Origin: Icerya purchasi
Lineage: Eukaryota; Arthropoda; Insecta; Hemiptera; Monophlebidae
Reading direction: 5' to 3'
Assembly (NCBI GenBank): GCA_039619475.1
Contig: CM077115.1
Coordinates: 138,024,172-138,088,171, forward strand
Length of the DNA: 64,000 nt
Part shown: positions 9,735 to 20,282 of the stretch, in pieces
Layout: each line of letters starts with the position of its first letter
Position numbering within the stretch: the stretch's first letter is position 1
Program-made: the position numbers and the translations under genes
Notes under the pieces: model-generated
What the model was told of the DNA's origin: nothing
The model's input: the letters and a program-made list of their open reading frames with translations, nothing else
Databases searched by the model: none

Positions 9735-9890
9735 CGCGGTGAGACAACCAACTTTAATTACGATAAACACATTGAGAAAGAATCTTTAAATAAGTACAAT
9801 TCCAGATTAAACAAAAAATTTTTTATGAATTTCCAAGTACAGCTTTAAACGGGTATTATACGGACGAAGCCGTGGGGCACAGCTAGTATG
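9735..9890 (+). other. Possible Helitron-like 3' terminus after the ATPase relic
   Basis: The stretch ends in GAAGCCGTGGGGCACAGCTAGT (9865-9887 region), with a CTAG-T end at 9883-9887 preceded by a short ACGG...CCGT stem. Helitron 3' ends have this form (CTRR before T, small hairpin just upstream). No matching 5' end was found. It may also be the tail of another TE type. It lies just past the last Polinton-like gene, so it may mark the right border of recognisable element DNA. Confidence 0.3.
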
Positions 9891-10141
9891 TTTATAAAAT
9901 CAGCAACCTGATTAAAACTCGTTTTTATTTTAAATAATTTTTATACAGTTCAAAATAAAAACTTTCAATAAAACTAAAAAATAAAGTATTGTTAAAATTA
10001 AGAATATTTCAGATTGTAAAACGTTTTTACATAGCAAAATTTAAAATAAAATCTTTGCAAAAATGAACTGGCGACATTGATGTAAACGCTTACCAAAATT
10101 TTCTACGATAAATCTGATTTATTGTGTTAAAAAAAAATGGG

Positions 10142-10275
10142 GGGTTTACATCAGTGCCGCCAGTTCACTTTTTCCAAGATTTTAGTTCGTTCATTTAATG
10201 GTATTTTCCACCGTGATACTAAATTAATTCAAAATATGGAAAACAACATTAAATGAACAAACTGAAATCTAAATA
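10142..10275. repeat. Foldback MITE, copy 1
   Basis: Arms at about 10174-10210 (AGATTTTAGTTCGTTCATTT...) and 10237-10270 (...AAATGAACAAACTGAAATCT) are imperfect inverted repeats. The same sequence occurs in reverse orientation at about 40085-40235, and a related palindrome at 11583-11694. No coding capacity. Confidence 0.6.
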
Positions 10276-10317
10276 AAACCACAAGACATACAAGTGATGA
10301 AGATATTCTTATTTTAT

Positions 10318-10381
10318 CCGTGCCTCTGGCCTAGGCGGTAGTACACGGCACGCTAATCAAAGAAGAAGAAGAAGAAGAAGA
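10318..10381 (+). repeat. Short GAA-tailed fragment, possible SINE remnant
   Basis: A (GAA)n tract at about 10361-10380 follows a GC-richer 40-bp segment with a CTAGGCGGTAGTACACGG core that looks like part of a tRNA-like head. The tail resembles that of the SINE in the ATPase. Too short for a firm call. Confidence 0.35.
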
Positions 10382-10719
10382 CATTTCTTAAAATTAACGT
10401 CAACATAACATAAAAAAATTTAAGTGTGCGGTCATGGAACCCTAGTCAGGAATGAAGTTCGTTACGCTTTTTCTTGTTTTTGTGGAAGAAACAATTATTT
10501 TATTATCATTATTAAACATTAAAATTATGAACATTATTTTATTCAACTATCTAGGATTTACAATTTTTCTTTAAGATTAAGTTTTTAAGTGATACTTATT
10601 GAATAGAATGAGTTGTACTTGTAAGTAAAGAAACGAATCAAATCAATCATTAATGGACAGAATGTATGTAAATAAATATTAAACATTATCATCATATTGT
10701 ATCTTAGAAATTATTGGCT

Positions 10720-11220
10720 TATGGTTAAGCATAATATGATACATATGTTTGAGATTCAACTTTGTCCAAATATCTTGAAAAAACAGCATCGACTGTAGTA
10801 CAGTATTTTTTTGTGTACTGCGCTGGATGATTATTAATACTTAAATCAAATGTATTTAATAAAAAGGATGTTAGCGCTTCAGATTTTTCTTTGTTATTGA
10901 AGTCAACCTTAAAGTCTCCAGCTAATATAAGTGGAAGTATATGAAAATTTTGTTTGAGTAATTTAGAACCTTCCTCAGTATATTCTAACAGTGATCGATG
11001 AATAAATAATGTAATATCCTTAACCTTTTAATTTGGGGATATATAAATAGCTACAATAACTAATTCAACATCGTTTTCTATTTTACAAACATCTGAGTAA
11101 ATGTCACCAACTGATAAATACCTAGTATTCAGTTCAATAATATTTGACAAAATCATATTCATATTTTGTGTACAAATGTTGATGATGTCTTTAAAATTTA
11201 TGGTATATTGAAACACCATT
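10720..11220 (-). pseudogene. Endonuclease domain remnant, probably of a Helentron
   Basis: Read on the - strand from an ATG at 11220, the product shows an AP-endonuclease-like domain: VAIYISPN, then FIHRSLLEYTEEGSKLLKQ, LPLILAGDFKVDF and, near the end, a TTVDAVFSRYLDKVES segment. The stop near 11028 breaks the frame. The combination of IYISPN, YTEEGS and GT(T/V)xDAVFSRYL is what I associate with the endonuclease domain fused to the helicase of insect Helentrons; a LINE endonuclease is the alternative. Helicase or Rep domains are not seen next to it. Confidence 0.55.
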
Positions 11221-11582
11221 CAGTGATGAGCTTGTTAATCATATTACGGCGATTTCAGATTTGTTCTCTTTATTCGAATTTTCATTTCCATGGTAATTAA
11301 CATTAATATTTTAATGTTTTATAAAAAATTAGTTTTTATCAAAATTATGTTTCCATGGTAAATTAATAATATTTTAAATCAAAATTACGTTTTTATGCTC
11401 GCCTGTTACGTGATGTTACATAACGATTTCGCCATTTGGGTAGTCCGCGTTAAAGAACTTCGTTCTAAAAATATACCTTAATATGCCTGATAAATTTTTT
11501 CTATGGTTTTGCTAAGACGTAAAAAAAAAAAAAAATGAAAAGCAAAAAATAGATTAAAAGGTAAGCTGAAGTACTCCAGTTC

Positions 11583-11694
11583 ATTTTTGATCGTAATTTT
11601 AGTTCGTTCATTTTCGCTGTTATTCATAGTGTGTTAACTAACATAAGTTATGAATAACAGCGAAAATGAGCGTACTGAAATTACGACCAAAAAT
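11583..11694. repeat. Foldback MITE, copy 2, near-perfect palindrome
   Basis: Arms of about 44 bp (11585-11629 and 11649-11692) are almost exact reverse complements around a 19-bp loop. The arm shares TTTTAGTTCGTTCATTT with the foldback at 10142-10275 and its relative at about 40.1 kb. Confidence 0.65.
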
Positions 11695-12239
11695 TAATAT
11701 AACGAAAAAAAGTGAAATCATAGAAGAAATAGCGGGAAAAGTTAAATACCGGAAAGAGAATATGTTAGTTACGGACAGTAAATTAACATACCTTAATAAG
11801 CGGGATATATTTCGACGGAAATTTTAAGCTTCTATTAATCGTCAATAAATTTTGACACGTGGCGTAAACCCTAAAGTATATAATATAACAAACCATATTT
11901 TGTAGTAAAAAAAAAAGAAGAAAGAGATGTAAAAAAAAACGAAATTTCTTTCAATTTTACCTGAAATAGGGAAAAACACGATGTCGAATATAAAATTGAA
12001 TTATCTCCTCTTTCGTAAATAGTGTTCACACGGCGCGTCGCAAAGATTAATTTCTGTTGGCATGTTCCGTCATGTAAAAATCTTCACCGATGGTTGAAAA
12101 AATGATAACGGGGCGGGCGGTGCTTTTACAGTCCCCTCGCTTAATCACTCAGAATCCTTCAAACTTCCTTCCTTTTGTTCCATTTTTTTTGTTGAAGCAA
12201 TTTCCATTCTCCGTGTGCTGTCTTCTTTATTTTCTCTTT

Positions 12240-12948
12240 AAGAGGGATCTGAAAATTTCTCATTGTTTCTGATCCAAAATCTGTGCTGCAAGCTGTTTCT
12301 TCTTCTCCTTCCCACTCATCTAATAATATTATTCTTTCTGTTCGTGCCTCTATTTCCAACTTGCGCTTAGAACGTTCTATCCTTATTGACTTTTTATGGG
12401 TTCGTGGTCACTCTGGTATTGAGGGCAACGAAGCAGCTGACTTCGTGGCTCGCTCGGCGTTTCTCAATGGTCCACTCCTCCCTTATTTTTCTTCCTCAGA
12501 CATTCCTTTTCTTTCCTCGAGTCTCCATGCCAGACTATGGGTTGACATCTGCACTTCTTTTTTCGCTAATCGTTCCTCTTTCTACCTCCTCCTATAGCCT
12601 ATTCCCAACTCACAGCCCTGGTTTCAATTTCTTCGCCCTTTTCCCGGCGTTCGGCTATTGTTCCCTTAATCAGACTAACACTTGGTCATTCCCTCTCCCG
12701 CTCCCCCGCTCTTCTCGTTTTTCTTTTTCTCTTTCACCTTTTCCCTTTTGCCCTCTCCACTCTACTGATCTTCCCTTTATATGCTACCCCAACCATATCC
12801 TTTTTGAATGTCCTGCTCTTTTTCCCGAGTGCTCTCACCTATACGCCGAACTCTTGGCGTTTGATCTTCCTACTTCTTTCAATGCTTTCTTTATCCTTTC
12901 CTTCCCATCTTTAGCCGTTATTCCCCTCCTACTCTCCTTTATCTAGAC
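12240..12948 (+). pseudogene. LINE fragment with RNase H domain (family A copy 1)
   Basis: The frame at 12283-12597 encodes the second half of an RNase HI domain of the kind at the C-terminus of I/R1-like LINEs. IVSDPKSVLQAV at the left edge holds one catalytic Asp, and VRGHSGIEGNEAADFVARSA gives the His/Asp region. Downstream, in shifted frames, come the usual C-terminal pieces, including a stretch equivalent to YxxANHILFECP at about 12780-12810. It is 5'-truncated and frameshifted. It ends at the start of repeat R (12950). Confidence 0.7.
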
Positions 12949-13426
12949 ACGCGGTAGCGTGTCAAGTCAAGTTCAAGCCGAGAAAAAGGAACTGGCAACG
13001 ACGCAGCAGCCATGTGTATATTTACACGAACCCTTTGAAGCTACTTTTAACCCCTTAATAACTCTTAATATTTAATTAAACATAAACACACGAAATTTAG
13101 TTTATTTATTAAAACTCCCCTTAGATTAACTAGAATCCCAAATTTCATAAATACAATTCAAACGGTTATTGAGATATTAACATCTGAAAATCGTCATTTT
13201 TACCACTAACTGGTCAATATGAATCAAAAACCTAACCCACTTCCAGGTGACTTAGAAAGTTGAAATTTGGCGTCCAGCTGGGTAATTGTGTGTATACAAA
13301 AAGGAAAAAATCTCGGAAAACAGTGAAATTTTCATCTTTTTTACGTAATTTCGTTCGTTTATTTTAATTTAGTTTATTCAGTTAGATTGCAGATGTAAAG
13401 TTATAAAATTTAAGAAATGCATTCAC

Positions 13427-14755
13427 GCGGAGGCCCATATTCTACCCCTGTCTCTACGCAGATCCCTTCTTGGATATAGATTCCTAAGAAAACGACTTCC
13501 TCTTTCCTCTCCCAATCTTCTCCATTCCTATAAATATATACTGTATAAATGGCGCTTTTCCCCAAATAGAATCCCACGGTTGTCCAATATTTCTAGAAGG
13601 TTACTCACTTTCTCTCACAATATCATTTCTTTTAATAAACCTCTTAATTTTTCACTTAATCTTTTCGACATGCTAACACCACCGAAACTTTTTTTATTAC
13701 CTGTACAGGCCAAATCGTGCTCGATTAATATTGTTAATATTAAATTCCAAAACGCAAAGCAAATCCTCTTCCCTTCACACTTGGCTTTTTTTACTGACGG
13801 ATCTAAAGGCGCCCATGGAGTAGGAGCATCCTTCTTAATTCCTTCACAAAACTATTTCGAATCCTTTAGACTTGATCCCCACTGTTCCATCTTTTATGCC
13901 GAATCCTATGCAATTCTCCGTGCTCTTCTTTATATTTCCTCCACGTCCGAAATCAATAATCTTCTATTAATCTCTGACGCCAGAAATGTTCTAGAATCGA
14001 TCTGCTCCGCACACCCTACTCCATCCTTTGATTCAACCATTCTCCACATGCGCGCAATCATTGCTAGTCTATCCAGATCCAACTCCATACAGGTTGATCT
14101 ACTATGGATCCCCGGACACTCCGGCATACAAGGTAATGAGGATGTTGATCTATTGGCTCGCAATGCTGCACAAAACGGCAATGTTATTAACACTTTTCCG
14201 GCAGATAACATCATCTCCGTCTCCAAAGAGCTCCATTTCAGGCTTCGGGCAGACACTCATGCCTCTTCCTCCTCCAACCACAGCTCATTCTATTCGACTA
14301 TCCAACTTGCCCTCCCCCAAAAATCATGGTTCTCTTCGTTTCCCTCGCTCCGCCGATCCATAATAGTCTCTATATGTAAGTTTCGCTTCAGACATAGCCT
14401 ACTACCCTCCTCCCGTTACCGTTTTTCTCTATCACCTACCCCCTTTTGTCTGCTTCACCCCCCAAACAACAACATTTACTGTGATGCTAACCATGTTTTT
14501 CTCGAGTGCTCCTCCTTATATCATGAATGATATATCTTATACACAAATCTACTTAGAATTAATATTCCGCCCCCCTACAGTGCTTTCTTTTTACTAACAT
14601 TTCCTCATCCTTTGGTTATTCCAATAATTGCCTCTTTCTTGTCCGCAGTATCTAACCGTATTCGATTCTAACTCAAATAGATTAATTCATTATTTTGGAA
14701 TGGGTTAATGCCTATATTAAGGGCAAGCCCAATATAATAATATAAAAAAAAAAAA
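13427..14755 (+). mobile_element. 5'-truncated LINE with RNase H domain (family A copy 2), inserted in repeat R
   Basis: The fragment starts in the RT thumb (EAHILPLSLRRSLLGYRFLRK, just after 13427). It continues with a complete RNase HI domain in the open frame 13580-14530: FFTDGSKGAHGVG with the first Asp, FYAESYAILRAL with the Glu, LLISDARNVL with the second Asp, and WIPGHSGIQGNEDVDLLA with His and last Asp. The C-terminal YCDANHVFLECS motif follows before a stop at 14528-14530. An A-rich tail ends at about 14754. Flanks AAGAAATGC (left) and AAAAAATGC (right) look like a short target duplication, and the other R copy shows the empty site near 28072. RNase H looks complete; the element lacks endonuclease and most of the RT. 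Confidence 0.78.
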
Positions 14756-14956
14756 ATGCCGGAAATTGACACGTTTTGCTGTGTTAGAAAAATAACTGGC
14801 TCGCTGATCTTTTAACTGTCAACATGTTGTTGTTGTTTAACTTTGTTCGTTTCGTATGTCGCTTCGAAAAACGCTGTTTTGCGTCTAGTCATTTCGTATG
14901 TTTGTCAATCTTTTTTCGCAGTTTATTTTATATTTGCCCCTTTCAATCGTTTCGGA

Positions 14957-15509
14957 AACAATCGACTTTTAAGACTTTTAATCAATATCGAGTGTTTCAT
15001 CTTATTTCGCTAGTTGCCTCAAAACATAGTCTTAATCTTAGGAATAAACAGAAGATAGTTCCACTCATTTCTGAATTGTCAAAAACTTATAAATCTTTTG
15101 TAAGGCTTTGTGTGCGTTTTTATAATAAAATTCCAATCGAGATACTAGACCTACCGGAAAATAAATTTAAAATTGCTGTGAAGCAAATTCTACTTAACAA
15201 AGCTTATTATTTAATAGATGACTATCTTAATGATAAACATATATTATGGAGCCCAGGAAACGGGCATGATATTGCATACTGATTTTGACATACTTGTAAA
15301 AAAAGAGATGAAAATAACATGACATATTTGTAGGGCTCTGTGTGCTACAGTCAGGGTTTCTTGTCACTTCTTCCCCTCAGCCATATAGGTCCGAAGTGGT
15401 GGTAGTTTTAGAGTTAGGGGACAGACGGACCCGATAACTTGACTTTCAAAAAGTGCTCACTTTGTAAGCCTATTTTGAAGAATAAATGATTTGAATTTGA
15501 ATTTGAATG
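14957..15509 (+). mobile_element. 3' end of a LINE (different family) inserted in repeat R
   Basis: The frame to 15282 ends with FVRLCVRFYNKIPIEILDL and KQILLNKAYYLIDDYLND, typical of the extreme C-terminus of Jockey/CR1-like reverse transcriptases. A 3' UTR of about 220 bp follows, ending in a TTTGAA-type microsatellite tail (15490-15508). The N-terminal part of the called ORF (from 14824) is repeat R sequence read by chance. The other R copy lacks this segment near 28275, giving its empty site. Confidence 0.72.
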
Positions 15510-16199
15510 AATAATAATTTTCTTTACAAGAAGTAAGGATATCCTATCAAAAATATAAATGTAAAGATGAGAGCCAAGTTCAATATTAAGAATATGCGCG
15601 GTTATCGATTTCGCCGATAAAAGAATTGAGATCTAAATGGGTGCCAAGTTCTATAGAAGATCCTAAAATTTATTCATAAAAACATACAACATTCTAAAAT
15701 AAATTTAAAACACAATTTCTTATTTTCTTCTACTACAAAAATGTTTGCTATTTAAAAATATAATTTCTTAAATTTGAACAGTCGAATTATTTACACAAAG
15801 CAGATAATTTAAGGTAAATTAAAGCTTACGATTTTACTTGGCTAGTTTTTACCAGCAAACCAAATTTTTATAAGAATAAGATATGTTGACCTTACAATAT
15901 AAAAACAACTTCAACAGTTTCCCCTTCATTATGACTTTATTCAGCCATCCGTAAGTAACGTTGAACATTTACGACCATGGTTGTCTGTAACCTTTTTCCT
16001 AATTATTATGTATCTTTCATTAGTTGGAATTATTCCTATATCAACTGATTAGTGGCCAAATGGATTGATAGTTAACTGAAGCCGGGCCAAAAAAAAAAAA
16101 AAAAAAAGTGTATATAATATAAAGAAGATAAGTTGATTAGCCAAATATGAGATAACTTGTATGTGAAAACTCATTATTCTCCAAATTCGCTTCTTAATT

Positions 16200-16722
16200 T
16201 CTAATTTATTTGCATCCCGTTCTGTTGTAATTGATCTACGATGGATTCTTGGTCATTGCGGAATTCCTGGCAACGAGTTTCTGTTCAACCCTTTCCTTCC
16301 TCTCTTCCTTGGTTTAATCTTTTCCACTACCTTAGCCGTTCGATTATTTCCTCTATAGTTCGCCTGTGGTTCAATCATAGTTTACTTCCGGCTTCTCTTT
16401 TCCGTTTTTCTATTGTTCAATCTTCTTTGTGTCCTTATGACCCTCCAGAGCTCAATTACACCTATGATGCGAATCACATTTTGTTCGAATGCCCCTTTAT
16501 TTCCTCCGAACGTTCTACTCTGTATTGTAGTCTTCTGCGCCTTGCCCTTCCTACTCCTTATAGTGTCCACTCCATTCTTGCATTCCCCTCTCTCAATATA
16601 GTTCCTTTGTTGGCCGTCTTTATCTCCTCAATTTCTAATCTTTTCCTTATATAACGTACAATTCTTTGCGTTGGGTAAGTTCCACTGTTGACGTGCCCAA
16701 AAAAAAAAGAAAAAAAAAAATA
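16200..16722 (+). mobile_element. LINE family A, copy 3 (C-terminal end)
   Basis: The open frame 16241-16654 gives a LINE C-terminal domain after the RNase H: LSRSIISSIVRLWFNHSLLP, then YDANHILFECPFISSERS. This is closely like the ends of the copies at 12.2-12.9 and 13.4-14.75 kb. An A-rich tail lies at 16699-16721. The upstream RNase H is reduced to a short shifted trace (LRWILGHCGIPGN type, about 16230-16275). It sits between inverted copies of repeat R. Confidence 0.68.
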
Positions 16723-16724
16723 AT

Positions 16725-17020
16725 CGTGAGCTTTAATTTATCCTAAATATCTGCTTTGTGTAAATAATTCGACTGTTCAAATTTAAGAAATTATATTTTT
16801 AAATAACAAACACTGTTGTAGCAGAAAAAAATAAAAAATTGTGTTTTAAATTTATTTTAGAATGTTGTATGTTTTTGTGAATAAATTTTAGGATCATCTA
16901 TAGAACTTGGCACCCATTTAGATCTCAATTCTTTTATCGGCGAAATCGATAACCGCGCATATTCTTAATATTGAACTTGGCTCCCATTTTTACATTTATG
17001 TTTTTGATAGGATACTCTCT
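16725..17020 (-). repeat. Repeat R, copy 3 (terminal part, inverted)
   Basis: This is the reverse complement of the third block of R (15515-15835), sharing for example TATCGGCGAAATCGATAACC and AACTTGGCACCCATTTAGAT. It ends at GATAGGATA (about 17020). With copy 1 it forms an inverted pair of about 300-bp arms around the LINE at 16.2-16.7 kb. Confidence 0.72.
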
Positions 17021-17109
17021 ATCTGCGATGGCCTCAGAATCCGAGTAGGTGATTTAAGCTTATGTAGTTGAGTCAGTGCTGGCACCGAATCCATTTAAAT
17101 TAAAAAAAA

Positions 17110-17300
17110 AAAAAAATCCAAGATGAAATAAATTCAAATAAAAGAATATAAAAGCAATCGGACAAGAGTAGTATAATGTGATGGCCAGAAATAAAAATAT
17201 AATTAAACAGAAAATAAACAAGCCACCAAACCAAAATACTAATAGTTTAAAGTAGAAGCCAGTAAAAAAATTTTTAAACAAAATATTTAAAAAGAAAATA
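17110..17300 (+). repeat. Dispersed repeat T, copy 1
   Basis: A segment with AAAAGAATATAAAAGCAATCGGAC ... AAAATATAATTAAA ... AAACAAGCCACCAAACCAAA recurs at about 20690-20850 (same strand) and reversed at about 39480-39620. No coding potential. Confidence 0.5.
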
Positions 17301-17628
17301 AACAAGCCTCCAAACCAAAATATGAACTGTAAAAGGTCAGAATGAACTGTGGTACTTAATGTAAAAGTTTACCAAATAAATAAATTAAACAAAAAGAAGT
17401 AAATAAAAATGAAGTTGAAATAAGCCGAAGCAATCGCCGCAGGAATATGAGCAGATTTTTCTTCTATACTGCGCATATGTCGAACAGTTCGCTAAATAAT
17501 ATTTGTAAACATTTTTATCAAATTATTGCGCATGCGCAACTTTTTTACTATTGCTACATTTTACATTTTAAATACATTCACCGGATTTGTGATATCGTGT
17601 TTTGTTTTGCCTTGTTTTATAAAATGAA

Positions 17629-19149
17629 TTTTTTATGTAATCACTGTAAATATTCAACGAATAGAAAGTATAATATAAAACGTCATATTTCTGAAAAATC
17701 ATTTGACGAACGTTCCTAAATGTAAATATATAATATGTCCAATATGTGGTACTAAATTTTCTCTCCGGAAAAATTTAATTGAACACCTTACTGATACGCA
17801 TCAACAAATTATTAGAACAGAAACATTAACATTTCAATCTTTTAGATCAGATTCATGATAGCATTTCTACGTCCAATACTCAAACTCCAATTGCATTGAC
17901 AGTGAAATAAGATCTCAGAAATATAGTTCGAGACTTTAATTTAAACTCATAGAAAACCCATATAAACGATGCAGTTAGTGTTAATTTATGGTATAAAAAA
18001 GTGAATTCTGTTGGTCAGCTTTTAAATCCAGTTATATTTTATAAGAAACAAGTGATGAAGGACTAGATAAAAGTGATATTATGTTAATTATAGCAAACGA
18101 GTTTCAAAGAAAAATGCTAATTAAATTTGAAAATAATATAATTTGTACAAATACCACTCATAGGGTCAATCAATATGATTTTTATTTAACTATAATTGTA
18201 GTTGTTGATGAGTTTAGTTCGTGAGTGCTTGTTACATATTGTATTACAAATAAAAAGGATACCAAAACTTATAAAATTTTATATAAAAAATTAAAAGAAC
18301 ACAGCGGAATAGAAACATTACGTCCAAAAGTTTTTATGACTGATGATGATGAAGCATTATATAATGCTTGGAAAACTGTAATGGGTCCTGTGCCCCATCG
18401 TTTACTATGTACATGGCATGTTGGCCGAACTTGGAGGCAAAATATTATAAGTAAAATAACAAATCAAGAAACGCGTGCAATGATTTATAAAGCATTAAGA
18501 GTAATAATACAGGAAGTTAAAATTGAAGAGTTTAATATTTTAATAAAAGGCTTTTTAAAACAAACTATAGAGGATCCTGATACTAAAACATTTGGAGAAT
18601 ATTTTTTAACTTATTATTTCCAGAGAGCTACTTTATGGGCATATATTGCCATCGAAAAGGTTGTGGCATAAACACAAATATGCGACTAGAATCGCTTCAT
18701 AAAATTATTAAATATTTCTATTTACACGGGAAAAAAAATAAAAGACTAGACAGATGTATTGATGCGCTTACAAAGTATACATGTGATTGTTTAAACGCTT
18801 ACAAAAACAAACCAAACATCAACGTTCAGCTCAAATTCAAAATATACTAAAAGCTCATTGAAAATCTATAGATGTTCAAAGTGTAATGAATACAGATAAT
18901 ACAAATGTATGGTGTGTACAATCTGCTTCAAATATAGAGATAAATTATGAAGTTGAATTAATACAGGATAAAATCAAAGTATGTAATAATGAATGTCTTT
19001 TTATTTGCAATGAATGCACGACGTCTAAAATTTGCATACATACTTTTTCCCGCGCATGTGTGGATTATTTGATTAAAAGTGATATTTGTATGCACATTCA
19101 TACCTGCGTAACATTTACCTGTAAGTTAAATGACAATAATTTAGAGTAG
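17629..19149 (+). pseudogene. MULE transposase with C2H2 fingers and SWIM-like finger, broken
   Basis: The N-terminal part (from ATG 17629) has CNHCKYSTNRKYNIKRH and then, after a frame change, a clean C2H2 finger CPIC-x12-H-x4-H (about 17749-17805). The MULE catalytic domain follows: a VVVDEF motif with the first Asp (about 18190-18215), then a premature TGA; MTDDDEALYNAW with the second Asp (about 18336-18371); LLCTWHVGR; and INTNMRLESLHKIIKYFYL with the catalytic Glu (about 18668-18725, new frame). The tail has CVDYLIKSDICMHIHTC (about 19057-19107), a SWIM-type zinc finger. At least three stops or frameshifts split it. It would have cut and joined the element's TIRs. Confidence 0.8.
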
Positions 19150-19218
19150 ATTAACTAGAACGATAATTCACATTTTAAAAATACTACTAATTATTCATTG
19201 AATGTTTGAATTGATTAC

Positions 19219-20079
19219 CAGGGATGAATCCAGTGGAGACTTTTGGGGGGCAATGCCCCCTCCTAGAGCTTTCAAATTGCTCCCCTAGAACTTAATACAA
19301 GCTGTTTAAGAATGCATCAATTTAATAAGAAATAAAAATCTTTTTATTTGGTTTGTTTACAGCTATGTCAAAAGTTACTGCCAAAACATTTAGAAATGGT
19401 TCAATTATTAGTCGTATATTTTTAAATTCCAAAATTACGAGATTTATTTTTAATGAAAAAATGAAACTTCATAAAATACGGATAAAAAAAAAATGATCTT
19501 TTAAAATTTGATTTTGGCATTTGCGTGTTATTCTATGAAAAAATTGATATGCTTTCATTGCAAATGTGCAAAATATGTAAAATACTCACGAGCTGCAAAA
19601 AATATTAGCTGCAGTTAGTATTTTTTGTCAACATAAACGGGAACTATCGATTGTGATAATCACGGTATCTACTTCGAAGTACATTGTACTTTTACACTTT
19701 TCAAATTTTTCTTCTTATGATATTTAAACGATTCTTCTACAGAAGGCAACAGGTTTTCTAAAGTGGGCACTGCCCATCCATGCCCCTTCTAACTATGTCC
19801 ATGACCACGGTGTATTCGTTTATTATAAAAAGATAATGAACTCGTTACAATATTTTTACAATATGTTCTTCAATGCTACAATTAGAATTAATAATTTTAA
19901 AACCAATTGAGAGAACATTGTTTTGTTTATAATCGGTTATTTTACTTGACATTTATTGTTCACACTTGCTTTTTCATTATTTTAAATTTTCTCGGTTAAA
20001 ATATGAAAAAAATCTCTGCCCCCACCCCAAAAACATAAATTGCCCCCCCCCCGGAAACAGATTCCTTAATTCATCCCTG
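19219..20079. mobile_element. hAT-like non-autonomous element nested in the MULE
   Basis: The ends are inverted, CAGGGATGAAT at 19219-19229 and its complement at 20069-20079, followed inward by G-rich and C-rich runs. The flanking octamers TTGATTAC (19211-19218) and ATGACTAC (20080-20087) agree at 6 of 8 bases, fitting an aged 8-bp hAT duplication. No transposase ORF is visible in the 861 bp. Confidence 0.65.
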
Positions 20080-20282
20080 ATGACTACATAAAAAATTAAT
20101 TTTATAAAACACAGCGAAACAAAATGTGATATCACAAATAAAATATAATAGTAAAAAAGTTGCGCATGCGCAATAATATAATAAAAGTCTTCACGAATAT
20201 TATTTAGCAAACTGCTTGGCGCATGCACAGTATAGAAAAAAAATCTGCTCACATTCCTGCGGCGATTGCTTCGTGAAATAAG

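Larger units (their letters stand above)
12950..15840 (+). repeat. Dispersed repeat R, copy 1, interrupted by two LINE insertions
   Basis: Three blocks, 12950-13426, about 14755-14955 and about 15510-15840, match in order the uninterrupted copy at 27255-28630. The first begins TAGACACGCGG and contains CACTTCCAGGTGACTTAGAA. The second contains CTGATCTTTTAACTGTCAAC and the third GGTTATCGATTTCGCCGATA. The gaps are filled by LINE sequence. The element type is unknown; I saw no transposase and no clear terminal inverted repeat. Confidence 0.65.
17425..20273 (+). mobile_element. Mutator-like (MULE) DNA transposon with TIRs and 9-bp target duplication
   Basis: Both ends carry long inverted repeats of about 200 bp: 17426-17650 and 20080-20273 share CGAAGCAATCGCCGCAGGAA at the tips and GCGCATGCGCAACTTTTTTAC further in. 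The flanks are an exact 9-bp direct repeat, TGAAATAAG, at 17416-17424 and 20274-20282, the size expected for MULEs. The interior holds a broken MULE transposase gene and a nested hAT-like element. Element borders are well supported; it is non-autonomous now. Confidence 0.88.

Noticed and set aside
12159..12359. Glu/Lys-rich - strand ORF
   Set aside because: Antisense to the RNase H fragment and composed of low-complexity sequence.
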